Assembly: GCF_041053105.1 (NCBI RefSeq)
Contig: NZ_CP163444.1
Coordinates: forward strand, 2,666,001 to 2,730,000
Source: Streptomyces sp. R44
GTDB lineage: Bacteria; Actinomycetota; Actinomycetes; Streptomycetales; Streptomycetaceae
DNA: 64,000 nt
Direction: 5' to 3'
The notes under the pieces are model-generated. The model worked only from the letters and a program-made list of their open reading frames with translations, ran no database searches and was not told the DNA's origin. Of the stretch, positions 10,218 through 19,488 are shown in pieces (the first letter of the stretch is position 1; every line of letters begins with the position of its first letter). The position numbers and the translations under genes are program-made.

Positions 10218-11504
10218 ATGGCCTGCCCGCATCTCCCCGGAGGACAGCTCCCCGAAGGGCTCCCGGAAGGGCTCCCCGAAGGGTTCGACGCCACCGACCC
10301 CGATCTGCTCCGCGACCGCGTCCCCTTCCCGGAGTTCGCCCGGCTGCGGCAGACCGCGCCCGTGTGGTGGTGCCCCCAGCCGTCCGGCGTCACCGGCTTC
10401 GCGGACGGCGGGTACTGGGCGGTCACGCGCCACGCGGACGTCAAGTACGTCTCCACCCACCCTGAGCTGTTCTCCTCGAACGAGAACACCGCCGTCATCC
10501 GCTTCAACGAGCACATCACCCGGGACCAGATCGAGGTCCAGAAGCTGATCATGCTCAACATGGACCCGCCCGAGCACACCCGGGTCCGCCAGATCGTGCA
10601 GCGCGGCTTCACCCCGCGCGCGATCCGGAACCTGGAGACCGCCCTGCGCGAGCGCGCGCACGCCATCGTCGAGGAGGCGAAGCGCGGCACCGACGCCGAC
10701 GGCACCTTCGACTTCGTCACCCGGGTCGCCGTCGAACTCCCCCTCCAGGCCATCGCCGAACTCATCGGCGTCCCCCAGGAGGACCGCGCCCGGATCTTCG
10801 ACTGGTCGAACAAGATGGTCGCGTACGACGACCCCGAGTACGCCATCACCGAGGAGATCGGCGCCGAGGCCGCCATGGAACTCATCGGCTACTCGATGAA
10901 CATGGCCGCCGCCCGCAAGGAGTGCCCCGCCCAGGACATCGTGTCGCAGCTCGTCGCCGCCGAGGGCCAGGGCAACCTCTCCTCCGACGAGTTCGGCTTC
11001 TTCGTCCTGCTGCTCGCCGTCGCCGGCAACGAGACCACCCGCAACGCCATCAGCCACGGCATGCACGCCTTCCTCACCCACCCCGAGCAGTGGGAACTCT
11101 TCAAGCGCGAGCGCCCCGCGACCGCCGCCGAGGAGATCGTGCGCTGGGCGACCCCCGTCGTCTCCTTCCAGCGGACCGCGACCCAGGACACCGAACTCGG
11201 CGGCCAGAAGATCCGCAAGGGCGACCGGGTCGGCCTCTTCTACTCCTCCGCCAACAACGACCCCGAGGTCTTCGCCGACCCCGAACGCTTCGACATCACC
11301 CGCGACCCCAACCCCCACCTCGGCTTCGGCGGCGGCGGACCCCACTTCTGCCTCGGCAAGTCCCTCGCCATCAAGGAGATCGAGCTGATCTTCAACGCCA
11401 TCGCCGACGCCCTGCCCGACCTCACCCTCGCCGGCGAACCACGCCGGCTGCGGGCGGCCTGGCTGAACGGGGTGAAGGAACTCCGCGTCCGGACCTCCGT
11501 CTGA
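10218..11504 (+). CDS. Cytochrome P450, CYP125-like steroid C26/27 monooxygenase
   Basis: 428 residues from the ATG at 10218, which has GGAGAG eight bases upstream; an in-frame ATG at 10188 lacks a ribosome site. Landmarks are the I-helix oxygen site AVAGNETTRN, the K-helix ExxR in EEIVRWATPV and the heme loop GFGGGGPHFCLG with ligand C378. The MDPPEHTRVRQIV stretch, the FQRTATQDTELGG region and the overall length fit CYP125, which hydroxylates the terminal side-chain carbon of cholesterol or cholestenone. A Leu-Pro-Glu-Gly unit is repeated three times near the N-terminus. Its pairing with a FadA5-like thiolase supports the substrate class. Confidence 0.88.
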   Translation: MACPHLPGGQLPEGLPEGLPEGFDATDPDLLRDRVPFPEFARLRQTAPVWWCPQPSGVTGFADGGYWAVTRHADVKYVSTHPELFSSNENTAVIRFNEHITRDQIEVQKLIMLNMDPPEHTRVRQIVQRGFTPRAIRNLETALRERAHAIVEEAKRGTDADGTFDFVTRVAVELPLQAIAELIGVPQEDRARIFDWSNKMVAYDDPEYAITEEIGAEAAMELIGYSMNMAAARKECPAQDIVSQLVAAEGQGNLSSDEFGFFVLLLAVAGNETTRNAISHGMHAFLTHPEQWELFKRERPATAAEEIVRWATPVVSFQRTATQDTELGGQKIRKGDRVGLFYSSANNDPEVFADPERFDITRDPNPHLGFGGGGPHFCLGKSLAIKEIELIFNAIADALPDLTLAGEPRRLRAAWLNGVKELRVRTSV

Positions 11505-11507
11505 GCC

Positions 11508-11559
11508 GTACGCACGGAAGGTACGCACGGAAGGTACTCACGGAAGGCACGCACGGAAC
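11508..11559. repeat. Four 13-bp tandem units in an intergenic region
   Basis: GTACGCACGGAAG occurs at 11508 and 11521, then recurs with one change at 11534 and two changes at 11547. It begins four bases after the P450 stop and ends 30 bases before the DUF2330 gene. No stem or regulator site is evident; it may be slippage-derived. Confidence 0.85.
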
Positions 11560-11589
11560 CGGAATGCGATCGACCACGTCTGACCCCGC

Positions 11590-12681
11590 ATGCGGGGGAC
11601 ACAGAGAAACATCCTGACGGTCGTCATCGCGCTGCTGGCGCTCCAGCTCGGCTCGCTCGTCGCACCGGCCTACGCCTGCGGCTGCGGCGCGATGATCCCG
11701 GACAGGTCCGAGCGCATCGGTGTCGACCGGGAGGAGTCGGCCGTCCGCTGGGACGGCCGCACCGAGACCGTCGTCATGCGCTTCCACGTCCACGGGAACG
11801 CCCGGCGGGCGGCCTGGATCATGCCGGTGCCGAGCCGCGCCGACGTCACCCTCGGCGACCCGGCGCTCTTCGACGAGCTCGAACGGCTCACCGAGCCCGA
11901 ACAGCGCGACCGTCACTACTTCTGGCCGCGCGAGGGCGACTGGCCCTTGGACGACACGTACGGCGACGGAGCCGCCGCCGCCCCGCCCGGCGCGGGCTCC
12001 GGCGTCGGTGTCGTCGGCCGCGAACGGCTCGGCCCCTTCGACGTGGCCCGGCTCACCGCCACCGACCCCGAGGCCCTCGGTGACTGGCTGCGCACCAACG
12101 GCTTCGAGCTGCCCGAACGGCTCACCGACGCGCTCCAGCCGTACGTCGAGCGGAAGTGGGAGTACGTCGCCGTCCGCCTGGCGCCGCAGGAGCAGGGCGC
12201 GACGCTGTACGGCGAGCTGACCCCGCTGCGGATCCGCTTCGCCTCCCCCGAACTCGTCTACCCCATGCGGCTCTCCCGCCTCGCGCGGACCGCGCAGACC
12301 CTCGGCCTGTACATCCTCGCCGACCACCGGATGGAGCCCCGCTCCCCGATCGGCGGCGACCGCCCCGAGGTGACGTTCGCGGGCCGGATCGAGCGCCCCG
12401 AGCACGCGGTGGCGGGGCTGGCGGGCGGCGCGCCGGTCCAGCTGACGGCCCTGGAGCAGAAGTTCCCGAACCCGGCGCGCATCGACGACGACCACCACCT
12501 GCGGGCGGTCGCCGACACCCCGTACCGCGAGATCGCGTACACGGACCGGCTGCTCACGCTCGGCGGCATCCCGGTGTGGCTGCTGACGGCCGGAGCCGTA
12601 CTCCTGGTCGCGGCGCCGGCGTGCGTACGGATGGCAAGGCGCCGCTCACGCAGGGCCGCAGGTGTACGTTCGACCGCATGA
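11590..12681 (+). CDS. DUF2330-domain membrane protein
   Basis: 363 residues. It begins with a signal peptide ending at the Cys-rich ACGCGAMIPD, typical of DUF2330 proteins. A beta-rich extracytoplasmic domain follows with AAWIMPVPSRADVTLGD and EYVAVRLAPQEQ, then a C-terminal membrane helix (IPVWLLTAGAVLLVAAPA) and an arginine-rich tail. Function is unknown for the family; topology says surface-anchored. The start has no clear ribosome site. It is translationally coupled (ATGA) to the methyltransferase behind it. Confidence 0.85.
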   Translation: MRGTQRNILTVVIALLALQLGSLVAPAYACGCGAMIPDRSERIGVDREESAVRWDGRTETVVMRFHVHGNARRAAWIMPVPSRADVTLGDPALFDELERLTEPEQRDRHYFWPREGDWPLDDTYGDGAAAAPPGAGSGVGVVGRERLGPFDVARLTATDPEALGDWLRTNGFELPERLTDALQPYVERKWEYVAVRLAPQEQGATLYGELTPLRIRFASPELVYPMRLSRLARTAQTLGLYILADHRMEPRSPIGGDRPEVTFAGRIERPEHAVAGLAGGAPVQLTALEQKFPNPARIDDDHHLRAVADTPYREIAYTDRLLTLGGIPVWLLTAGAVLLVAAPACVRMARRRSRRAAGVRSTA

Positions 12682-13346
12682 CGAACCCTCAGTGGACCGC
12701 AGTCGACACGTACTTCACCGAGACGATCGCCCCCGCCGACGAGGCGCTCACGGCCGCGCTCGCCGACTCCACGGCCGCCGGCCTGCCGGAGATCGCCGTC
12801 GCCCCCAACCAGGGCAAGCTGCTCCATCTGCTCGCCCAGATGCAGGGCGCGAAGAACATCCTGGAGATCGGCACCCTCGGCGGCTACAGCACGATCTGGC
12901 TGGCCCGCGCGCTGCCCGCCGACGGCCGGCTGATCACTCTGGAGTACGAGCCGGCCCACGCGGACGTCGCCCGCGCCAACATCGCCCGCGCCGGCCTCGA
13001 CAAGCTCGTCGAGGTCCGCACGGGCGCGGCCCTGGACACCCTGCCCCAGCTGGAGGCGGAAGGCGCGGGCCCCTTCGACCTGGTCTTCATCGACGCCGAC
13101 AAGGTCAACAACCCGCGGTACGTCGAGTGGGCCGTGAAGCTCTCCCGTCCGGGCACCGTGATCATCGTCGACAACGTGGTGCGCAACGGCCGGGTCGCGA
13201 CTCCGCACCCGGACGACGAGGCGATCACGGGCACGCGCGAGATGTTCTCCCGGATCGCCGCCGACTCCAGCCTGGACGCGACCGCGATCCAGACGGTCGG
13301 CACGAAGGGCTACGACGGCCTGCTCCTGGCCCGCGTCACCGGGTAG
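12678..13346 (+). CDS. SAM-dependent O-methyltransferase, COMT-like (Methyltransf_3)
   Basis: 222 residues; the ATG overlaps the DUF2330 stop. It has the small catechol O-methyltransferase fold: NQGKLLHLLAQ, the SAM motif ILEIGTLGGYST near residue 64, EYEPAHADVA with the ribose-binding acid, the metal-binding VFIDADKVNNPRYVEW, and IIVDNVVRNGRV. This family methylates catechol-type hydroxyls using a divalent cation. Its physiological substrate is not evident from the neighbours. Confidence 0.9.
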   Translation: MTNPQWTAVDTYFTETIAPADEALTAALADSTAAGLPEIAVAPNQGKLLHLLAQMQGAKNILEIGTLGGYSTIWLARALPADGRLITLEYEPAHADVARANIARAGLDKLVEVRTGAALDTLPQLEAEGAGPFDLVFIDADKVNNPRYVEWAVKLSRPGTVIIVDNVVRNGRVATPHPDDEAITGTREMFSRIAADSSLDATAIQTVGTKGYDGLLLARVTG

Positions 13347-13348
13347 GG

Positions 13349-13753
13349 CTACTTCCACTCGTAGAGAGCCCCCGTCACCTTCCCGCTCTCCTCGGTGTCG
13401 AACTCGAAGACGGCGCAGGTGCCGTTGAGCCGGGCGAACTGGGCGGCGGCGCTCTCGTAGAACACGGCGCCCCGCCAGTTCACACCGCCGGACTCGTTGA
13501 AGCGGCCGACACCGGTGCCGTGCCAGGTGATCGTCTCTCCGGCCTGGGTCATGCTGATGCCCTGGCCCTCGCCGAAGAGCGTGCCGTCGGCCTGCAGGAC
13601 CGACTCGTACGTCCCCATGTCCTTGATGGTCACGCCCAGGAGCGTGCCCGTGCCCGAGAACGAGGACTCCGTGACGGCGTGACCGCCGTCGGTGGACAGC
13701 ACGCGCAGCCCTGTCATCTCTCCGGAAATCGTCCCCAGCTGCTCGCCGAGCAT
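13349..13753 (-). CDS. Hypothetical beta-rich protein
   Basis: 134 residues, minus strand, convergent with the methyltransferase and separated from it by two bases. It has no signal peptide or membrane span. It is made of alternating polar and hydrophobic strands with glycine turns (SSFSGTGTLLGV, GTYESVLQADGTLFGEGQG, TITWHGTGVGRF), suggesting a small beta-barrel of the lipocalin/allene-oxide-cyclase/DUF3224 kind. I do not recognise the family and assign no function. Confidence 0.7.
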   Translation of the reverse strand: MLGEQLGTISGEMTGLRVLSTDGGHAVTESSFSGTGTLLGVTIKDMGTYESVLQADGTLFGEGQGISMTQAGETITWHGTGVGRFNESGGVNWRGAVFYESAAAQFARLNGTCAVFEFDTEESGKVTGALYEWK

Positions 13754-13813
13754 GATGGGACTCCTCTCGCCCGAATCCCCCTGATTCCGGACTACGCCTG
13801 CCCACGGGGATCG

Positions 13814-14971
13814 TCAAACGGGGGCGCTGGACCGCCACCCGGTGAAGAGGGGCAGTTCACCCTCCTCGTCGAGCACCACCACCCCGAAGGGCCGGTCGAA
13901 GGCGATCCGCTCCACCACCTCGTGCCGGGGCGGGGCCGCGCCGCGGGTCATCGTGACCTGGGTGACGGCGGCGGCCTCGACGCCCTCCTCGGCGACGTCG
14001 ATCATCGCCGACTGGGCGACCTTGGCGATGTACAGATCGGCGTCGGAGATCCCGGGGAATTCGGCCCCGGGCCGCAGGGCGCGACCGACACCGAGCGCCG
14101 CGAGGTGCTCCAGCGCATCAGTCGTCGTACGGAGCGTGAACCGCGGCAGGCCGAGGTCGGCCGAGTCGGCGACGAGCGGCCGCCGGGCCCCGGTCCCGGC
14201 CCAGGCGGCGGGCAGCACGTCGGCGGGCCCGTCCCCCTCGGCCCCGAGCACGAACCGCACGCGCACCCCCTCCTCGCAGGGCAGCTCGACGACACAGACC
14301 CGATCCACGTACCAGACCCACCCGGCCGGGATCCGCTTCCGCATGGTCGGTACGGGGCGGGTGTCGCCGTACCCGTCGGTGAAGGGCAGGTCGCGGGTGA
14401 GGTGCCCCGGAAAGGCGGACAGCCAGGAGGCGCGGAGGGCAAGCGCGTTGAGCAGCACCAGGTCCTCGGATCCGTCGAGTTCGAGCGGCAGCCGCGTGAT
14501 CCGCCCGCGGGTGGCACCCCGTACCCAGCCGTCGAGCTCCTCCTGGAGATCGGGAAGCTCCCCCATCGACATGTCGTCCGTGGCCCCGAGGACTTCATCG
14601 GGCAGCGCGAACAGGACGGCCCAGGGCAACACCCCGAACCGCACCCCCGGCACCCTCTGCCGAAAGGTGTCCAGGACCGGCAGCGCGCTCCACACCCCGG
14701 TGGCCACGTCGACCCCGTCGGTCCCCGCGACCCGCCGCCCGACCAGGGTCACGGCCGCGCCGGCTTCCTCCCCCTCGACCCCGAGCAGCCCCCGCAACTC
14801 CTCCCCGGTCCGCCCCCGAGCCCCGGCCGCCACGACCCCGAGCGCCAGCCACAACCCGACGGGCGACACGACGAAGTCGTCGTCCCCGAGCCGCGACAGC
14901 CACCGCGCGGCCAGGGTCCGTATCGCGTCCGCCGCCGCATCCGCTTCGGGGGTACCGGAGCCGTGGGTCAT
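13814..14971 (-). CDS. Serpin-family protein
   Basis: 385 residues from the ATG at 14971. Recognisable serpin blocks are an N-terminal helical region with NFVVSPVGLWLALG-type sequence (DDFVVSPVG), a central NALALRASW, and near the C-terminus the hinge and closing strands AMIDVAEEGVEAAAVTQVT followed by FDRPFGVVVLDEE. The hinge EEGVEAAA is small-residue rich as in inhibitory serpins, but the reactive loop looks short. No signal peptide is visible, so a cytoplasmic location is likely. Its start is only 12 bp from the divergent monooxygenase, so each promoter must lie in or against the other gene. Confidence 0.85.
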   Translation of the reverse strand: MTHGSGTPEADAAADAIRTLAARWLSRLGDDDFVVSPVGLWLALGVVAAGARGRTGEELRGLLGVEGEEAGAAVTLVGRRVAGTDGVDVATGVWSALPVLDTFRQRVPGVRFGVLPWAVLFALPDEVLGATDDMSMGELPDLQEELDGWVRGATRGRITRLPLELDGSEDLVLLNALALRASWLSAFPGHLTRDLPFTDGYGDTRPVPTMRKRIPAGWVWYVDRVCVVELPCEEGVRVRFVLGAEGDGPADVLPAAWAGTGARRPLVADSADLGLPRFTLRTTTDALEHLAALGVGRALRPGAEFPGISDADLYIAKVAQSAMIDVAEEGVEAAAVTQVTMTRGAAPPRHEVVERIAFDRPFGVVVLDEEGELPLFTGWRSSAPV

Positions 14972-14983
14972 ATCCTGCCTTCC

Positions 14984-15298
14984 ATGAGCATCGTGAAGAT
15001 CAATGTCCTGACCGTGCCGGCCGAGCAGCGGGAGGTGCTCGAGCAGCGGTTCGCCTCTCGGGCCGGGGCCGTGGAGGGGTCCGACGGGTTCGAGTGGTTC
15101 GAGCTGCTGCGCCCGGTGGAGGGCACCGACCAGTACCTGGTGTACACCCGGTGGCGCAGCGAGGAGGACTTCCAGAACTGGATGAGCGGTTCCATGAAGG
15201 ACGCTCACCAGGGTGGTGGTGGCGAGCGGCCGAAGCCCGCGGCCTCCGGCTCCACCCTGTGGTCCTTCGAGGTCGTCCAGCAGGCGTCGCCCAAGTAA
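14984..15298 (+). CDS. Antibiotic-biosynthesis-monooxygenase (ABM) domain protein, HmoA-like
   Basis: 104 residues, a single ABM ferredoxin-like domain: INVLTVPAEQREVLEQRF, SDGFEWFELLRPVEG, DQYLVYTRWRSEEDFQNWM. Close streptomycete relatives are annotated as heme-degrading or ABM monooxygenases of unknown substrate. The ATG at 14984 lies 12 bp from the divergent serpin start, so the transcript is probably leaderless or nearly so. Biosynthetic genes are not adjacent, which argues for a housekeeping oxidative or heme role. Confidence 0.85.
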   Translation: MSIVKINVLTVPAEQREVLEQRFASRAGAVEGSDGFEWFELLRPVEGTDQYLVYTRWRSEEDFQNWMSGSMKDAHQGGGGERPKPAASGSTLWSFEVVQQASPK

Positions 15299-15331
15299 TT
15301 CGGCGGCGGGCATGGTCATGCGGGCCTCAGA

Positions 15332-15817
15332 ATGGCCCGCATGACCTGGACTTTCTCTCCTGAGCGCGTCGACACCCCGGACGCGACCTCGCTGCGGCGC
15401 GACTACTACGACGACGTCGCCAGCCGCTACTGGAAGCGGCCCGCGACCGAGGCCGAGATAGACGAGGGCCTGACGAACGACGGGGTCGAGAAGCTGACGC
15501 CGCCGACCGGGCAGTTCCTCGTCGCCCGGTTCGAGGGGAAGCCGGCCGGGTGCGGCGGCGTCCTGATGCTGGACGACGAACGCGCCGAGCTGACCCGGGT
15601 GTTCCTCCGGCACGCCTACCGCGGGGCGGGCGGCGCGGGCGGCCTGCTGCGCCGCCTGGAAGAGGAGGCGCGGGCGCTCGGCGCGCGCCGGATGGTCCTC
15701 AACACCCGCCTGGACCTGGTCGAGGCACGCGCCCTGTACACGCGGCACGGGTACGACGAGATCCCCGCGTACTGCACCGGGCCCTACATGGACATCTGGT
15801 ACGGCAAGGAGCTCTGA
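15332..15817 (+). CDS. GNAT-family N-acetyltransferase
   Basis: 161 residues from the ATG at 15332; the ATG at 15341 is equally possible as neither has a clear ribosome site. The GNAT core is visible: PAGCGGVLMLDDERAELTRVFL, the acetyl-CoA pyrophosphate loop RHAYRGAGGAGGLL (Q/RxxGxG/A type), then LGARRMVLNTRLDLVEARALYTRHGYDEI. It transfers an acetyl group to an unknown amine. Convergent with the MFS gene, 12 bp apart. Confidence 0.88.
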   Translation: MARMTWTFSPERVDTPDATSLRRDYYDDVASRYWKRPATEAEIDEGLTNDGVEKLTPPTGQFLVARFEGKPAGCGGVLMLDDERAELTRVFLRHAYRGAGGAGGLLRRLEEEARALGARRMVLNTRLDLVEARALYTRHGYDEIPAYCTGPYMDIWYGKEL

Positions 15818-15829
15818 GCCCCTCCGGGT

Positions 15830-17959
15830 TCAGCCGTGGTCGTCGCGGGGTGGCCCTTGGTGGTCGCCGGGCGGCCCTTGGCGGTCGCGGGGCGGTTCGT
15901 GGTGGTCGCGGGGCGGTTCCGGTGTGGGGGGCAGCTCCCCGTCCGGGCCGCGCAGTTCGGCCGTCAGCTCCTCCACCAGCTGGACGAGGTCGGTGGGCCG
16001 GTCGGGTCCCCACCAGTCGCCGAGGAGTTCGGCGAGCGACTCCTCCCTGGCCCTGGCCAGTACCGTCGCCGCCCCCACCCCCTCCTCGGTGAGGGTCAGC
16101 TGGACGCCCTCCCGGGCCACCAGGCGCCGCTCCTCCACCTGCCGGGACGCCTCCGTGATCACCCCCAGCGGTACGGGGGTGGTCTCGGCCAGCCGGGAGG
16201 GTTCGACGGTCCCGTGGCGGCGGATGCGCAGCAGCAGCCAGCTCGCGGCCGGCTGCAGGTCGAGCCCGGCGCGGGCGGTGATCTTCACGTAGATCGCCTT
16301 GCGGCCCTCCTGGGACCCGAGGACGGACAGGGCGCGGGCGCGCTCCTCGTACGAGGAGCGCTCGGCCGGGTGGGAGGCGAGCGTCCGGCTGGTGTCGGGC
16401 GGGGTCACCGAGGCGCGCAGCTTGTCCTCCTTCAGGAACCAGGAGATGACGAAGGCGACGAGGACGACCGGCGCCGCGTACAGGAAGACGTCCGTGATGG
16501 ACGTGGCGTAGGCGTGCAGGACGGACGGCCGCAGCTCGGGCGGGAGCTGGGCGATGGCGCGCGGGTCGGCGGCGACCCGGTCGGCTCCGGTGCCGGGCGG
16601 GAGCTCCGTACCCGCGCTCGCGAACACGTCGTCGAGTTTGCCCGTGAGCCGGTGGGTGAAGATCGTGCCGAAGACGGCGACGCCGAAGGAGGCGCCGATG
16701 GAGCGGAAGAAGGTCGCTCCGGAGGTCGCGACGCCGAGGTCCTCGTGCGAGACGGCGTTCTGCACGACCAGGACGAGGACCTGCATGACGAGGCCGAGTC
16801 CGGCGCCGAAGACGAAGAAGCAGACGCTCATCGACCAGGTCGAGCTGGTCTCCGTCAGCTGGTGGAGCAGGAACAGACCGAGCCCGGTGAGGGCGGTGCC
16901 GGCGATCGGGAAGACCTTCCAGCGGCCGGTGCGCGACACGATCTGGCCGGAGCCGGTCGAGGCGATGAAGATGCCGAGGACCATGGGCAGCATGTGGACG
17001 CCGGACATGGTCGGGGTGACGCCCTGGACCACCTGGAGGAAGGCCGGCAGATAGGTCATCGCGCCGAACATGGCGAAGCCGACGACGAAGCTGATCACCG
17101 AGACGAGGCTGAAGGTCCGGATCCGGAACAGCTTGAGCGGCAGCACGGGCTCGGCGGCCCGCCGCTCGACGTTCACGAACCAGACGAGGAGTACGGCTCC
17201 GAGGACGGCCAGTCCGGTGATCTGCGGCGAGCCCCACGCCCAGGTGGTGCCGCCGAGCGAGGTCACCAGGACCAGGCAGGTGGCGACCGAGGCGATGAGG
17301 AAGGTGCCGAGGTAGTCGATCGTGTGGCGGGTGGAGCGGACCGGGATGTGCAGGACGGCAGCGATGACGAAGAGGGCGACGATGCCGATGGGGAGGTTGA
17401 TGTAGAAGACCCAGCGCCAGGAGAGATGCTGGGTGAAGAGCCCGCCGAGCAGGGGGCCGAGGACGCTGGTGCCGCCGAAGACGGCGCCGAAGAGGCCCTG
17501 GTACCTGCCGCGCTCCCGGGGCGGGACGAGGTCGCCGACGATCGCCATGGCCAGGACGATGAGACCGCCGCCGCCGAGGCCCTGGATCGCACGGTAGGCG
17601 ATGAGCTGCGGCATGTTCTGGGCGATGCCGCAGAGGGCGGAGCCGACCAGGAAGACGACGATGGCGCCCTGGAAGAGCTTCTTGCGCCCGTACTGGTCGC
17701 CGAGCTTGCCCCAGAGGGGGGTTCCGGCCGTGGACGCGAGCAGATAGGCGGTGACCACCCAGGAGAGGTGTTCCATGCCGCCGAGCTCGCTGACGATGGT
17801 CGGCAGGGCGGTGGAGACGATGGTCTGGTCGAGCGCGGCCAGCAGCATGCCGAGCAGCAGTGCGCCGATCGCGACGAGGACGGTGCGGTGGCTCTGGCCC
17901 TCGCCCGGCACGGGGACGTCGGCTTCACCGAGCTGGGACGGGTGCGTGTCCTGAGCCAT
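15830..17959 (-). CDS. DHA2-type MFS drug exporter fused to a C-terminal MarR-like winged helix
   Basis: 709 residues from the ATG at 17959. Residues ~25-520 form a 14-helix EmrB/QacA-type transporter: LAALDQTIVSTALPTIV in helix 1, WVVTAYLLASTAGTPLWGKLGDQYGRK at loop 2-3, and motif C GPLLGGLF. After the last helix comes a soluble ~150-residue region containing a MarR-like winged-helix domain (PAASWLLLRIRRHGTVEPSRLAE, VEERRLVAREGVQLTLTEEG). The tail repeats PPRD/GDH units. Antiporters of this class expel hydrophobic drugs using the proton gradient. The fused domain could sense ligand or DNA, but its role is inference. Confidence 0.9.
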   Translation of the reverse strand: MAQDTHPSQLGEADVPVPGEGQSHRTVLVAIGALLLGMLLAALDQTIVSTALPTIVSELGGMEHLSWVVTAYLLASTAGTPLWGKLGDQYGRKKLFQGAIVVFLVGSALCGIAQNMPQLIAYRAIQGLGGGGLIVLAMAIVGDLVPPRERGRYQGLFGAVFGGTSVLGPLLGGLFTQHLSWRWVFYINLPIGIVALFVIAAVLHIPVRSTRHTIDYLGTFLIASVATCLVLVTSLGGTTWAWGSPQITGLAVLGAVLLVWFVNVERRAAEPVLPLKLFRIRTFSLVSVISFVVGFAMFGAMTYLPAFLQVVQGVTPTMSGVHMLPMVLGIFIASTGSGQIVSRTGRWKVFPIAGTALTGLGLFLLHQLTETSSTWSMSVCFFVFGAGLGLVMQVLVLVVQNAVSHEDLGVATSGATFFRSIGASFGVAVFGTIFTHRLTGKLDDVFASAGTELPPGTGADRVAADPRAIAQLPPELRPSVLHAYATSITDVFLYAAPVVLVAFVISWFLKEDKLRASVTPPDTSRTLASHPAERSSYEERARALSVLGSQEGRKAIYVKITARAGLDLQPAASWLLLRIRRHGTVEPSRLAETTPVPLGVITEASRQVEERRLVAREGVQLTLTEEGVGAATVLARAREESLAELLGDWWGPDRPTDLVQLVEELTAELRGPDGELPPTPEPPRDHHEPPRDRQGPPGDHQGPPRDDHG

Positions 17960-18110
17960 GGGGTCTCCGTGTCCGTGTCCGTGTCGCGGCGGGCCCCTCC
18001 ATCCTGATCGGAATGTCCCACTATGGCCTGCGGAAGGGCACAGTCGTTCGCCCGCCGTACAGGTGCGGCCTGCATAATCGCTCGCAGTGGTATCGGGGAG
18101 GGGACCCATC

Positions 18111-19400
18111 ATGACCGGACACGTCTGTCCTGAATGCGGTGTACACAGACCTGGCTGCGCCTGCGCCCGGGCGGCGGAAATGGCGGCGGCCGAGGACTTC
18201 GACCCGCTGCGGATCAGGCCTTACGTGACCCTGGACGCCTCGGAGGGACCGGCGGGGCCGTACGAGGCGGCGGCGGGGGCGGACGCGGGGGGCGCCGGCG
18301 TGACGGGCGTCGGTCCGGCCGGCGTCGGCCTGACGGGCGTCGGTCCGGCGGACGGCGTAGCGGCGGGGCCGGACGCCCAGCAGACCGCGCTCCTGCCGAC
18401 GTACTCGACGGGGGACGCGGCGACCGCACACGTACCGGCGGCGTACGCGACGGAGGACCCGCCGACCGCGCACGTACCGGCGTACCCCGCACAGGACCCG
18501 CCGACCGCACACATACCGGCCTACTCCACGGAGGACCCGCCGACCACCCAGCTGGCGGCGATCCGCCCGGAGGGTGCGTACCCGGCCGGCCCGGAGTCGG
18601 AGGCGTACCCCGCGGCGGCGCATCCCGGCGCGTACCCGGGCGCCCCCGGCACCGACGCGTACCCCTCCGCCCCCGCCCCGGACGCGTACCCCAAGGGCGT
18701 CCACCCCGGCGCCTCCGCGGGCGACCCCTCCGAGACCATGCCGCTGCTGTTGCGCGGTGTCGGCGACGTACCGCCCGCGCACGAGCGGGCGCGGGGGCGC
18801 GGGCGCAAGCGGGGCGTCATGGTCGCGGCGGTGGCCGCGGTCGCCGTGGCGGGCACCGCGGCCCTGGCGGCGGCCGTCCTCGGCGGCGCGGACGAGACCG
18901 ACGACCGGGCGGCCGTGCCCGACGTGACCACGAGCGCCTCCCTGAACGTCGCCGTGTCGGAGGCCCCGTCCCCGTCCTCGGAGACGCCGGAGCCGACCGC
19001 CTCCTCCCCGACGCCGCACCGGACGTCCGCGTCGCCGTCGGCGACCCCCTCCCCGAGCCGTACGACCGCGAGCGCGTCGGCGGCCCCTCCGGCCGCCACT
19101 CGTTCCGCGGCTCCGACGGCCGCGGCGCCGACGACGGCCACACCGTCCGCACAGCCGCCGCAGCCGACCGAGGAAGCGGCGGCCACGCTGAGCCTCGGCT
19201 CCTCGGGCGACGAGGTCGTCGAGCTCCAGGCGCGGCTGACCCTGGCGGGGGCGTACCACGGTGACGTGGACGGGGAGTACGACCAGGAGGTCTGGCGCGC
19301 GGTGAAGAACTACCAGTCGTGGATGTACATCCAGGGCGACCCGAAGGGTGTGTACGGCCCCCACACGCGCGAGGCCCTGGAGCGGAGCACCTGGCTCTAG
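18111..19400 (+). CDS. Peptidoglycan-binding-domain membrane protein with N-terminal Cys motif
   Basis: 429 residues, with GGGGAGGGG ahead of the ATG. The N-terminus has a zinc-ribbon-like CPECG...CACA knuckle. Residues ~60-220 are low-complexity with repeated DPPTAHVPAY and AYP units. A membrane helix lies at about 237-258 after RGRGRKRG. An Ala/Ser/Pro/Thr-rich external linker leads to a C-terminal PG_binding_1 domain (LSLGSSGDEVVELQARLTLAGAY...YDQEVWRAVKNYQ, YGPHTREALE). The cytoplasmic N-terminus and external wall-binding domain suggest an envelope tether; no catalytic domain is present. Confidence 0.85.
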   Translation: MTGHVCPECGVHRPGCACARAAEMAAAEDFDPLRIRPYVTLDASEGPAGPYEAAAGADAGGAGVTGVGPAGVGLTGVGPADGVAAGPDAQQTALLPTYSTGDAATAHVPAAYATEDPPTAHVPAYPAQDPPTAHIPAYSTEDPPTTQLAAIRPEGAYPAGPESEAYPAAAHPGAYPGAPGTDAYPSAPAPDAYPKGVHPGASAGDPSETMPLLLRGVGDVPPAHERARGRGRKRGVMVAAVAAVAVAGTAALAAAVLGGADETDDRAAVPDVTTSASLNVAVSEAPSPSSETPEPTASSPTPHRTSASPSATPSPSRTTASASAAPPAATRSAAPTAAAPTTATPSAQPPQPTEEAAATLSLGSSGDEVVELQARLTLAGAYHGDVDGEYDQEVWRAVKNYQSWMYIQGDPKGVYGPHTREALERSTWL

Positions 19401-19488
19401 ACCGCCGTACGACGGCTGGGCGGCGGGCCGCGGGATTCCGGAGCGCGGACCGGTTGGCCAAGACGGCCCCGGGTTTTGTATCGTAGAA

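Noticed and set aside
10188..15298. A natural-product cluster suggested by P450, O-methyltransferase and ABM monooxygenase lying close together.
   Set aside because: The P450 is CYP125-like and pairs with a steroid thiolase. The genes are on different units, and no synthase is present.
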